Assembly (NCBI GenBank): GCA_028288675.1
Contig: JAQBNG010000161.1
Location: 1-40,393 of the forward strand
Source of the DNA: Flavisolibacter sp.
GTDB lineage: Bacteria > Bacteroidota > Bacteroidia > Chitinophagales > Chitinophagaceae
Length of the DNA: 40,393 bases
Direction: 5' to 3'
Shown here: positions 1 through 8,379 of the stretch, piece after piece
Layout: every line of letters begins with the position of its first letter
How positions within the stretch are numbered: position 1 is the first letter of the stretch
The notes under the pieces: model-generated
What the model saw: only the letters and a program-made list of their open reading frames with translations
What the model was told of the DNA's origin: nothing
Database searches by the model: none
Made by a program: the position numbers and the translations under genes

Positions 1-1151
1 ATCGGGTGCCTTTTAAATTCCTTCGTCCTGTCAAATAAATAACGATACGTAGTAAGCTTACGGCTTTGGTACACATCGCCTAAGCCTTGCGCAACGTTCA
101 GCATCTTGGGATTAAAGTCACCGATCCATTGCATTTCATATTCATCATAGGGATTTTTTAAAACGGTTTTGTGGGCTTCGCCAACCATAAAAGAATCAAT
201 CCCCTTGCCCTGAAACTCAGGGACAATGCCAAAAACAAGGCCTGTGAACTTATTGCATTTCACTGTTTTTTTTATCCATAAAAATTTGAGCTTATGCAGT
301 AAGTCAAACTTTCCATGCAGGTGTTTAAACCACTGGTTCAGGTCAGGAAGGTTAACAAATATGGCAATCGGGTTTTCATCTTTATAAGCAAACCAAATAA
401 TACTTTCATCCATCACGGGCTTCATCTTTTTAAACATGATCACCACCTGTTCTTTCTTTAATTCTTTCAACCCGCCGTGGCCTGCCCAGGCAGCATTATA
501 AACTGTTGCAAAATCAGCTGCGTATTTTTCAAGCTTACTCTTCTCCATATTACGAACAGTAAACGCCGGGTCTTTTTCATATAAAGCATGACGCTCTATT
601 ACTTTATCATTCAGCTTGTTTTTTGGTGTCATGCCAAAACATACCTGGTGAAAGAAAGGTTGAAAACCATAAGTTTCAAATAACTGCTGGTAATAAGGCG
701 GGTTATAATTCATGCCGTAAAGCGGCGGCTGAAAACCTTCTACAACTAATCCCCACCACCGGTCACGTTCACCAAAATTGATGGGCCCGTCCATTGCTTC
801 TACCCCCTGTTGCAACAGCCAATGTTTAGCCACATCAAAGAGCATATCGGCTGCCGGCTGATCATTTATACAATCAAAAAAACCAATTCCACCAACCGTT
901 ACCTCATCGCCTTTATTCCTGTATTTTTTATTGGTGAAGGCTGCTATCCGCCCAATGCTTTTGCCCTCATTTTTTAGCAGCCATCTTTTTACTGTACCAA
1001 AACGGAAGGTCTTATTTTTCTTTTCATCAAATACCTCATTGATGTCTTTATCTAATGGGCGAATGTAATTCGCATTAGCCTGGTTGATTTGAACATTTAC
1101 TGTTATAAATTCTTTCGCTTCACTGGCATCGGTTACTTCTATCAACTGCAT
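1..1151 (-). CDS. GNAT-fold-like hypothetical protein (3' end outside window)
   Basis: An open frame of 383 codons runs from an ATG at 1149-1151 to the window edge without a stop, so the carboxyl end is missing. The translation starts MQLIEVTDASEAKEF and is rich in aromatic residues, with GGIGFFDC, DGPINFGERDRWWG and GIVPEFQGKGI. The last motif resembles an acetyl-CoA-binding loop of GNAT acyltransferases. The overall pattern is like large Bacteroidota proteins of the acyl-CoA N-acyltransferase superfamily (YghO-like), whose substrate is not established. A perfect TAnnTTTG element lies 22 bp before the start, and a terminator for the upstream gene precedes it, so it is probably transcribed alone. 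I am confident that it is a gene, moderately confident of the fold, and I assign no reaction. Confidence 0.75.
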   Translation of the reverse strand, partial: MQLIEVTDASEAKEFITVNVQINQANANYIRPLDKDINEVFDEKKNKTFRFGTVKRWLLKNEGKSIGRIAAFTNKKYRNKGDEVTVGGIGFFDCINDQPAADMLFDVAKHWLLQQGVEAMDGPINFGERDRWWGLVVEGFQPPLYGMNYNPPYYQQLFETYGFQPFFHQVCFGMTPKNKLNDKVIERHALYEKDPAFTVRNMEKSKLEKYAADFATVYNAAWAGHGGLKELKKEQVVIMFKKMKPVMDESIIWFAYKDENPIAIFVNLPDLNQWFKHLHGKFDLLHKLKFLWIKKTVKCNKFTGLVFGIVPEFQGKGIDSFMVGEAHKTVLKNPYDEYEMQWIGDFNPKMLNVAQGLGDVYQSRKLTTYRYLFDRTKEFKRHP

Positions 1152-1172
1152 GGCGCTGTTTTTATAAAAGGG

Positions 1173-1180
1173 CAAAAGTA
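1173..1180 (-). promoter_or_regulatory. Bacteroidota-type -7 element before the GNAT-like gene
   Basis: Read on the minus strand this is TACTTTTG, a perfect match to the Bacteroidota -7 consensus TAnnTTTG. It would start transcription about 15 nt before the ATG at 1151. No TTG is present at the usual -33 distance, so the call rests on the -7 box and its position. Confidence 0.45.
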
Positions 1181-1201
1181 TAGAAAGGCAGTTGCGTTTA
1201 G

Positions 1202-1229
1202 TATAAATAAAAACCGCCCTAAGGCGGTT
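1202..1229 (-). terminator. Rho-independent terminator downstream of the L,D-transpeptidase gene
   Basis: AACCGCC (1212-1218) pairs perfectly with GGCGGTT (1223-1229) around a 4-nt loop. On the minus strand the stem is followed by a run reading TTTTTATTTA. It lies about 150 nt past the stop of the transpeptidase gene and just before the promoter-like site of the next minus-strand gene. Confidence 0.8.
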
Positions 1230-1259
1230 ATTTACAGTGTTACATTGTTTAATTATAGT

Positions 1260-1355
1260 TTATCTGGCATCAAGATAAATTGCTTCCGGCGATGTGGCCA
1301 TCATTGCAAATTGAATAATAGGCATAACATTATCAGTGTCAGAAAGGTTAAACAT
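1260..1355 (-). CDS. Candidate 31-residue small ORF
   Basis: An ATG at 1353-1355 opens a 31-codon frame ending in TAA, with a purine-rich AGGGA about 8 nt upstream of the ATG. It sits between the stop of the transpeptidase gene and its terminator, so it would be in the same transcript. The peptide begins MFNLSDTDNVMPI and has no recognisable domain, signal peptide or membrane segment. It could be a chance frame in a 3' untranslated region. I list it because of its placement and the ribosome-binding-like sequence. Confidence 0.2.
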   Translation of the reverse strand: MFNLSDTDNVMPIIQFAMMATSPEAIYLDAR

Positions 1356-1377
1356 TAAAATTTCCCTGTGAGATTTT

Positions 1378-3012
1378 TTAGAGAAACATTTTTCCGAGTA
1401 AGTCTTTATCATGCTGGTAAATATCATCCCTGAAATTCAGCAGTCCATCTTCACCTACCCAGGCTGTGTAATACGTTATAATAACGGGGATAGCTTTTTT
1501 CAATTTTACATATTTTTCTTCGCCTGCATTCATTGCTTCATTGATTTTATCGGGCGTCCACTCTTGGTTATTGCTTAATAAATACTGCGCCATTTTTTCC
1601 GGCTCAGCTAAGCGAATGCAACCATGGCTGTAGGCTCTTTTATCCTGGCTAAACAAGCTTTTAGCGGGTGTATCGTGGAAGTAAATATTAAAGCTGTTCG
1701 GAAACAAAAATTTCACTTTACCTAAAGAATTTTTGTCGCCTGGCTTTTGGCGAATTACCGGTAAGCCGCCTTCGGTGCCGGTTTGTTCCATATTCTGACT
1801 CTCAAGATAGTTGGAGTTAGAAGCCATTTTAGGAAGTATCTCACTCTTTACAATGCTTGGCGGCACATTCCAGTATGGACTAAAAACAATGGTGCTTAAA
1901 TCGCCGCTGAAGCTTATTGTGTTATGTCCTTCTTTGCCTACTACAACGTTCATGTCAAATGCTTTCTTTTTATTTTCATAAACATGCAAAACAAACTCAG
2001 GAATGTTTACAACAATCAGCTGGCCTGCAGGTTCAGTCGGCATCCATCTCATGCGGTCCATGTTCATTAAAATTTGAGAAAGCCTTTTTTCGGCCGGCAC
2101 ATTCATGTCTTTAATAAGTTGTGCGTTTACTATGCCATTGGGTGTATAACCTAATTCTTTTTGAAAGATCCTCACGGCATTTTCCAGTGTGTCGTTATAA
2201 ACTTGAGATGTATCGGTTCCAGGCATTTCACCGGTTAGCTGCAAGCGTTTTTTAATTACTGCAACAGTTGGAGAACTACTTCCTTTTTTCAATGATTTTG
2301 CCGTAGGTATTTGCGGCCATCCACCCGCTTGCACTATGGGATAATACTTGGCTAATTGTTGTTTTAGTAACCTATATGGCTCATGTACGTCTTCAAAATA
2401 TTTGTTGTCTTTATGCTTTTTATTCAATAGCGAATCTGCCATCGCTAAAGGATCTTGTTTTTTATAAGGGATAAAGCGTTCCATTTCTTTCCGCTTTATA
2501 AAACCTTTCTCATAGTTAGATAATATGTATTTGATAAAGTGCTGTGTAAGCGTCAATTCTGTTTGAATAAAATTCCCTGAAGCACTGGCCTTTAACGATT
2601 CTTCTGCTATATAGGCGTCCATCTTTTTCTGCAGGTTTTTATCCCGCAGTGATGTATCGTTGTCGTAAGTAGTTACATAATCGTGCAGGTTCCAAAAGGC
2701 ACGGGCTTGTTCAGTTAAACCGCTGCTGGTAAACCAGGCAAAGCCGTAGTTGCGGCTATTGTAAAAGCTTCGCAGACGGCGGGCAATGGAATCATCCAGA
2801 CCTTTACTGGCGATATGTTTTTCCATAACGGCGCTATCTAAAAAAAGGTCAGAGTAAGAATTAGTTTTGGTAATGCTATAATCTCTTTTGGTCATGCCCT
2901 TTTTCGCTGCGCTTTTTTCATCTTCATTATTGCTGGAATCGGGGGCACTGGTATTTTGGCAGGAGGCCAATAGGCTGCCGGCTAGTGCGGCATAAATAAA
3001 AAATGTCTTCAT
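1378..3012 (-). CDS. L,D-transpeptidase, YcbB/LdtD type, lipoprotein
   Basis: A 544-residue protein predicted to form 3-3 cross-links in peptidoglycan, or to attach other groups to it, at the envelope. The amino end is a lipoprotein signal with LLASC as the lipobox (Cys18). A long helical scaffold region follows, then a peptidoglycan-binding domain at about 240-310 (SPTVAVIKKRL, FQKELGY) and a YkuD catalytic domain at about 325-490. The catalytic motif SHGCIRL is at 462-468, with Cys465 as the nucleophile. Length and order fit the large YcbB-like family common in Bacteroidota. It is separated from atpD by about 500 bp and read in the opposite direction. A terminator follows at 1202-1229. The family call is secure; the exact acceptor is unknown. 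Confidence 0.93.
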   Translation of the reverse strand: MKTFFIYAALAGSLLASCQNTSAPDSSNNEDEKSAAKKGMTKRDYSITKTNSYSDLFLDSAVMEKHIASKGLDDSIARRLRSFYNSRNYGFAWFTSSGLTEQARAFWNLHDYVTTYDNDTSLRDKNLQKKMDAYIAEESLKASASGNFIQTELTLTQHFIKYILSNYEKGFIKRKEMERFIPYKKQDPLAMADSLLNKKHKDNKYFEDVHEPYRLLKQQLAKYYPIVQAGGWPQIPTAKSLKKGSSSPTVAVIKKRLQLTGEMPGTDTSQVYNDTLENAVRIFQKELGYTPNGIVNAQLIKDMNVPAEKRLSQILMNMDRMRWMPTEPAGQLIVVNIPEFVLHVYENKKKAFDMNVVVGKEGHNTISFSGDLSTIVFSPYWNVPPSIVKSEILPKMASNSNYLESQNMEQTGTEGGLPVIRQKPGDKNSLGKVKFLFPNSFNIYFHDTPAKSLFSQDKRAYSHGCIRLAEPEKMAQYLLSNNQEWTPDKINEAMNAGEEKYVKLKKAIPVIITYYTAWVGEDGLLNFRDDIYQHDKDLLGKMFL

Positions 3013-3421
3013 AACCGATGAGATTTACAAAAGACGTGCCTATACGTTTCCAGCAGGGTAATGCTCCGCATTGCCGCTAACCCTTATCATTTTATTAGGA
3101 AAATGTGGGGAAAAGGATACTTTAACTAATAGAGAATATGCATTGTCACACTAATGTGCATTCTTACATATTGCTGGCCTGATTTAATTTGAGATATGAT
3201 TTGAGAGAAGGCAGGGCCGGTTGTGAGGTTAAATGTCAATAGAACCAGGTATAGGTAAGGGTAGTTCTCTGTTTTAGGATAGTTTTAAAGGCAACGGTAA
3301 TACCGGCATCTAACCAAAACCATTTAAGGGTAAGAGTTTGGCGCTATGATATTGAAATATTTTGTCCGGCGTCACCAAGCTACGATTGCGGGATTGAGCA
3401 ATAAATCGGGCTACATTTCAA
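3013..3421. other. Gene-free spacer between ldt and atpD
   Basis: No convincing coding frame or RNA gene was seen here. The only structure noticed is a GC-rich imperfect hairpin around 3055-3085, containing AATGC and GCATT around a TCC loop, in the leader of the transpeptidase gene. Its significance is unclear. Confidence 0.4.
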
Positions 3422-3452
3422 TTGGTAAAATCCCCTCACACCCTTACTTTTG
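3422..3452 (+). promoter_or_regulatory. Predicted atpD promoter
   Basis: A TTG at 3422-3424 is followed, after 20 nt, by TACTTTTG at 3445-3452. This is the -33/-7 arrangement of the Bacteroidota primary sigma factor. Transcription would begin near 3460 and leave a leader of about 60 nt before the atpD ATG. Confidence 0.7.
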
Positions 3453-3510
3453 CACCCTGAAAATGAAAAGCATCTGTTTTAAAACGGGTAACTTTCTTAA
3501 AATTATCTAA

Positions 3511-5019
<1,509 letters not shown>

Positions 5020-5034
5020 TTAGCAATGTGCAGG

Positions 5035-5114
5035 TATGAAAATTTGAAAATGGGCGTCGCAATAGCAGGCAACCTCTTTTTATTTTCATATTTACTAATT
5101 TTCAAATTTTCATA
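5035..5114 (+). repeat. 17-bp inverted repeat in the atpD-atpC spacer
   Basis: TATGAAAATTTGAAAAT at 5035-5051 is repeated as its perfect reverse complement at 5098-5114, separated by 46 nt. The right arm ends 8 nt before the atpC ATG, so the folded mRNA could limit ribosome access to atpC or protect the upstream message. No U-run follows, so it is not a standard terminator. Confidence 0.7.
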
Positions 5115-5122
5115 TTAGTCTT

Positions 5123-5380
5123 ATGACTTTAGAAATATTAACTCCGGAACGTAAATTATTCAGTGGCGAAGTGTATGGTGTGCAAATGCCTGGCATCAGC
5201 GGTTCTTTTGAAGTGCTGGAAAAACATGCTCCGCTTGTAAGTGCTTTGAAAGCTGGCCGGGTAAAAGTGTTGCGGGATAAGCAGGCACATACTACTTCGT
5301 ACAATATTCAAGGCGGATTTGTTGAAGTGCTGAATAACAAAGTAACTGTGCTTGTAGAAGGCGCTACCGAAGTAGAATAG
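5123..5380 (+). CDS. atpC: F1Fo ATP synthase epsilon subunit, short form
   Basis: An 85-residue protein with the beta-sandwich of the epsilon subunit: MTLEILTPERKLFSGEV, then GSFEVLEKHAPLVSALKAGRV and GFVEVLNNKVTVLVE. It links the rotor to the catalytic head. The two-helix carboxyl domain of the roughly 135-residue E. coli protein is absent. That domain mediates inhibition of ATP hydrolysis in other bacteria, so control here must differ; short forms are usual in this phylum. It follows atpD by about 100 bp across a long inverted repeat and is closed by a strong terminator. Identification is secure from sequence and context. Confidence 0.96.
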   Translation: MTLEILTPERKLFSGEVYGVQMPGISGSFEVLEKHAPLVSALKAGRVKVLRDKQAHTTSYNIQGGFVEVLNNKVTVLVEGATEVE

Positions 5381-5400
5381 ATAAAAGTAAAATAACTTTA

Positions 5401-5426
5401 AAAGCCCTCGGATGAGGGCTTTTTTT
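5401..5426. terminator. Bidirectional terminator between atpC and the RDD gene
   Basis: AAAGCCCTC (5401-5409) pairs with GAGGGCTTT (5414-5422) around GGAT, and the plus strand continues with a T run to 5426. On the minus strand the stem ends in TTTTAAAG. It stands between two convergent genes and can serve both. Confidence 0.9.
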
Positions 5427-5433
5427 ATGATGA

Positions 5434-5856
5434 TTAAGATTTTACAACCAATGTGTTGGCCATCTTATCGTGTAATGTTTGTCTCTTATCGTCCCAAAGC
5501 ATCATAAAGTATCCAATTAAAAGAATAAGCGCTGAAATTATTTGACCAAAATGCCGCCCTGTAGCCTGGCCAAATGAAATTCGTTCTCCAGCAGTTGACG
5601 TTACTTTTAACCCCAATGCTTTCTTACCGATAGTTGCCTGGCCTGGCCCTGATTCCTGCAAGGCCGAATACAGCCAATACATAAGAACAGAAAGAATGGT
5701 TCCGGAAACATCAGGTAATAAATAAGTAAGTGCGTAGTTTGGAATTAGCAGAATTAAACCATCGAGAAACATTGCGCCAAAGCGTTCCCAGAAACCGCCA
5801 TAAATAACAGGTTCCTCTAAAAATAAATCAGTTGTTTCGGTGTAACGTTGTTCCAT
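5434..5856 (-). CDS. RDD family integral membrane protein
   Basis: A 140-residue protein with the RDD signature: a first helix containing ERFGAMFLDGLIL, a second helix around the LPDVSG segment, then GQATIGKKALGLKV followed by a last helix near ALILLIGYFMML. Three membrane segments are expected. RDD proteins are small inner-membrane proteins of mostly unknown function; some have been linked to cation transport or stress tolerance. Nothing here singles out a substrate. It is convergent with atpC and shares its terminator. The start at 5856 agrees with a promoter-like TTG/TATACTTTG pair upstream. The family call is confident; the function is open. Confidence 0.88.
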   Translation of the reverse strand: MEQRYTETTDLFLEEPVIYGGFWERFGAMFLDGLILLIPNYALTYLLPDVSGTILSVLMYWLYSALQESGPGQATIGKKALGLKVTSTAGERISFGQATGRHFGQIISALILLIGYFMMLWDDKRQTLHDKMANTLVVKS

Positions 5857-5903
5857 TGTTTACAATTATTAAGTACCTAAGCTACTCGTTTAAAATCGCG
5901 ATG

Positions 5904-5933
5904 CAAAGTATAGCGCACTTTTATTTTAGTCAA
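5904..5933 (-). promoter_or_regulatory. Predicted promoter of the RDD gene
   Basis: On the minus strand a TTG (5931-5933) is followed by 18 nt and then TATACTTTG (5904-5912). The -7 box has one extra base compared with TAnnTTTG. Transcription would start around 5896, about 40 nt before the gene. Confidence 0.45.
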
Positions 5934-6001
5934 TTCTTAAATTAGTTAAGGGTGTTGTATGTAAACAACCGTCCTATTGCATCCGTTAAAAAATCTACTT
6001 T

Positions 6002-7885
6002 ATGAATCGCACACTCTTGTTTCTATTTTTAGTGATTTGCTACTCCAACGTTTTTGCCCAAATCAGGAAACTAACTGTGGAAAGCAGCATAACAGGTGTA
6101 ACTGTTTTTTCTTCAGGTGCGCAAATTATTCGCACCGCCAACATATCTGTATTACCTGGAAGATCCGAAATTGTATTCAATGGATTAAGTAATCAACTGG
6201 AACAACAAAGCCTGCAACTGAAAGCTGATGCTAACATTACCCTGCTCTCTGTGCAAGCGGTAAAAGATTTTGGAAGCCAGCGAAAATTAGAAGGTGATGA
6301 AAGAACACTGATTGATAAAAGAAGTGAATTGCTGGATAAAATTGGAAGTGATAGCCGCTTGTTGCAGGTATATAAAAAAGAAGAAGAGATGCTCGTCAAG
6401 AACCAATCGATTGGTGGACAAACCGGTGTAAAGACCGAAGAATTAAAACTGGCCCTGGACCTGCACCGGGCAAGGATGACAGAGGTGTTACAAAAACAAA
6501 TGGAGATTGAAAAGCGAATTGCCGCAGCGCAAAACGAACTAACAAAAGCAGGACTGCAGTTAACGGAAATAGGTAAGAAAAGAGACAGCGTAAACTACAC
6601 TGTTACAGCACTCATCGATAGTAAAACGCCGCAGGCTATAAAGTTTGATCTGATTTATACGGTGAAGGATGCAGGGTGGTTTCCTACATATGATGTTCGG
6701 GTAACGGATGTAACAAAGCCACTAAATGTTTTAATGAACGCTAACGTGTTTCAGCGGAGCGGCGAAACATGGAAAGATGTTGCTATCCAGTTAAGCACAG
6801 GCAATCCCGGTGATAATGCCACACCATCGGAGCTGCAGCCATGGATGCTGGGGTATTATGACCCTTCAACTGCGTGGATGCGGCAACAGGCAACTATTCC
6901 GGGAGTGATAAGTGGAAGGGTATTAGATGAAAGCGGCAATCCAATTAATGGGGCAAGTATTTATGTGAAAGGAATTAACCAGGGAACATCATCAGATGTA
7001 AATGGATTTTTTAAATTACAAAACATGGCTTCCAACCGTGCTATCGTTATTTCATCGGTTGGGTACAACAGCAAAGAAATTGCGGCAAAGCCAGGATATA
7101 TCAACATTAGCTTGCAGGCAAATAAGCAGTCATTGGAAGAAGTAGTAGTTGTTGGATATGGAGCACAGAGAGATCAGGATGATGCAGCTCAGAAAAAAAT
7201 TATGATTAGAGGAGCTGCCTCTCTTCAAGGTCGAGTGCCAGGAATTGAAGTCGTTGCCACTACTACCCAATACCAATCTACAACCACCGTTTATAAAATT
7301 GACGAAAAATACACTTTAGAGACTGATGGTAAAACAACAAAAATCGGAATCAAAAACATCGACATTCCGGCCCTGTATGAATATATCTCCACGCCTAAAG
7401 TGGATCCCTCCGCCTTCCTCACTGCAAAGGTTCTTAACTGGCAGGATTATGATCTGCAATCTGGTGAAACCAATCTCTATTACGAGGGAACTTTCCTCGG
7501 CAAAACATATTTAGACCTCTCCACAGTTGGCGATACGCTGTCGCTTTCCCTGGGTAAGGATAACAGTATAAAAGTGTCAAGAAAATTGTTGAAAGAATTC
7601 AGCTCAAAAAAATTCATTGGCAGTAACCGAACCGATTCAAGAGAATATGAGATCACGGTGATGAACACGAAAAGAGTTCCGGTATCAATTATTGTAAAAG
7701 ACCAGTTCCCTGTTTCTGTTGTCAAGGAAATTAGTGTAGATGATGTAACAGCACCGGACGCGCAAATTGAAAGAGAAACAGGCATCGCTACCTGGAATCT
7801 TTCTTTACAACCGGGCCAGGAGAAGAAAGTGAAAATTGGATATAGTGTGAAATACCCTAAGGATAGGAGAGTGGTTTTGGAGTAA
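6002..7885 (+). CDS. DUF4140/DUF4139 protein with inserted SusC-like segment
   Basis: A 627-residue secreted protein (signal peptide ending near NVFAQ, residue 20). Residues about 28-90 match the DUF4140 amino domain, about 100-195 look like a coiled coil, and DUF4139 begins near 205 (FDLIYTVKDAGWFPTYDV). DUF4139 is interrupted at about 299-420 by a carboxypeptidase-D-like regulatory domain (ISGRVLDESGNPINGASIYV). Fragments typical of the SusC plug region follow: EEVVVVGYGAQ at 379-389 and LQGRVPGIEVV at 408-418. DUF4139 then resumes to the end. Such proteins are annotated as mucoidy inhibitor A-like, but their function in Bacteroidota is not known. It stands alone, followed by a long hairpin at 7894-7953. 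The domain calls are by eye and fairly confident; the role is unknown. Confidence 0.85.
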   Translation: MNRTLLFLFLVICYSNVFAQIRKLTVESSITGVTVFSSGAQIIRTANISVLPGRSEIVFNGLSNQLEQQSLQLKADANITLLSVQAVKDFGSQRKLEGDERTLIDKRSELLDKIGSDSRLLQVYKKEEEMLVKNQSIGGQTGVKTEELKLALDLHRARMTEVLQKQMEIEKRIAAAQNELTKAGLQLTEIGKKRDSVNYTVTALIDSKTPQAIKFDLIYTVKDAGWFPTYDVRVTDVTKPLNVLMNANVFQRSGETWKDVAIQLSTGNPGDNATPSELQPWMLGYYDPSTAWMRQQATIPGVISGRVLDESGNPINGASIYVKGINQGTSSDVNGFFKLQNMASNRAIVISSVGYNSKEIAAKPGYINISLQANKQSLEEVVVVGYGAQRDQDDAAQKKIMIRGAASLQGRVPGIEVVATTTQYQSTTTVYKIDEKYTLETDGKTTKIGIKNIDIPALYEYISTPKVDPSAFLTAKVLNWQDYDLQSGETNLYYEGTFLGKTYLDLSTVGDTLSLSLGKDNSIKVSRKLLKEFSSKKFIGSNRTDSREYEITVMNTKRVPVSIIVKDQFPVSVVKEISVDDVTAPDAQIERETGIATWNLSLQPGQEKKVKIGYSVKYPKDRRVVLE

Positions 7886-7893
7886 AGGACTTT

Positions 7894-7953
7894 ATAAAAG
7901 CTGGTCAACAAAAAATGTTCACGATGACTTTGTTTTTGTTGACCAGCTTTTAT
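7894..7953 (+). terminator. 21-bp perfect inverted repeat after the DUF4139 gene
   Basis: The 21-nt arm at 7894-7914 (core GCTGGTCAAC) is exactly reverse-complemented at 7933-7953, with an 18-nt loop. It begins 8 nt after the stop codon, so it probably ends or protects this transcript. The tail after the stem is not T-rich, so an mRNA-stabilising hairpin is as likely as a true terminator. Confidence 0.55.
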
Positions 7954-7958
7954 ACTAC

Positions 7959-7986
7959 TATGAAGCGTCCCTTGCGACGCTTCATA
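7959..7986. repeat. 11-bp hairpin TATGAAGCGTC / GACGCTTCATA
   Basis: TATGAAGCGTC (7959-7969) pairs perfectly with GACGCTTCATA (7976-7986) around a 6-nt loop. It lies between the 21-bp hairpin and the left end of the composite repeat and may belong to that element. Confidence 0.6.
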
Positions 7987-8287
7987 GCCGCTGCATTACA
8001 TGAGAATTGCTTTTTGGCAGGTTGTGTCGTTTGTCATCCCGAGGCAGGAGGGATCTTTGAACTGAATTGTAAACGACTCCTGTAAAAAGTAAAACTATTA
8101 GCAGCATTCATCAATCTACGATCCACAGATCCCTCCTGCGTCGGGATGACAAGGGAGAGGGTTAATGATGGCAGTTAGGTTGAATGTTGGAAGAGAGGTT
8201 AAATAATGCTGAATAGAATTACAAAAAGTACAAGAGTGCGACGCAACAAAAGCTAGATAGATATTCTGTCCGCCGGGTACAAAAGAA
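7987..8287 (+). repeat. Composite dispersed repeat, copy A
   Basis: About 300 bp without coding potential that recurs in reverse orientation at 40072-40393. It has three parts. First is a left flank starting GCCGCTGC. Second is a palindromic core whose ends are GTCATCCCGA (8033-8042) and TCGGGATGAC (8141-8150), with inner arms AGGAGGGATCT (8046-8056) and AGATCCCTCCT (8127-8137). Third is a right part with GTACAAGAGTGCGACGCAAC and TGTCCGCCGGGTACAAAA (about 8228-8284). The two copies align through all three parts at roughly 80-85 percent by eye. The right part alone recurs at 12056-12113 and 36350-36412. It fills most of the 494-bp gene-free stretch after the DUF4139 gene. Confidence 0.8.
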
Positions 8288-8315
8288 AAACTCAATCATT
8301 GTCAATGATTGAGTT
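8280..8315 (-). terminator. Terminator of the polysaccharide utilization locus
   Basis: AACTCAATCATTG (8289-8301) is reverse-complemented at 8303-8315. On the minus strand the stem runs into TTTTTCTTTTG. It lies 65 nt past the stop of the last gene of the locus. Its T run is also the right end of the composite repeat. Confidence 0.82.
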
Positions 8316-8379
8316 GGCAAGTAATATTATAGCTTGCTTTAAACCTGGGTTGTGTACCACTTCCACCCTAAGTCTCTCT

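Noticed and set aside
1089-1358. 89-residue open frame on the plus strand
   Set aside because: It overlaps the start of the GNAT-like gene and crosses a minus-strand promoter and terminator; no domain and poor codon character.
8033-8150. CRISPR array or tRNA-like structure in the repeat core
   Set aside because: The arms are one inverted pair, not spaced direct repeats, and no cloverleaf or cas gene is present.
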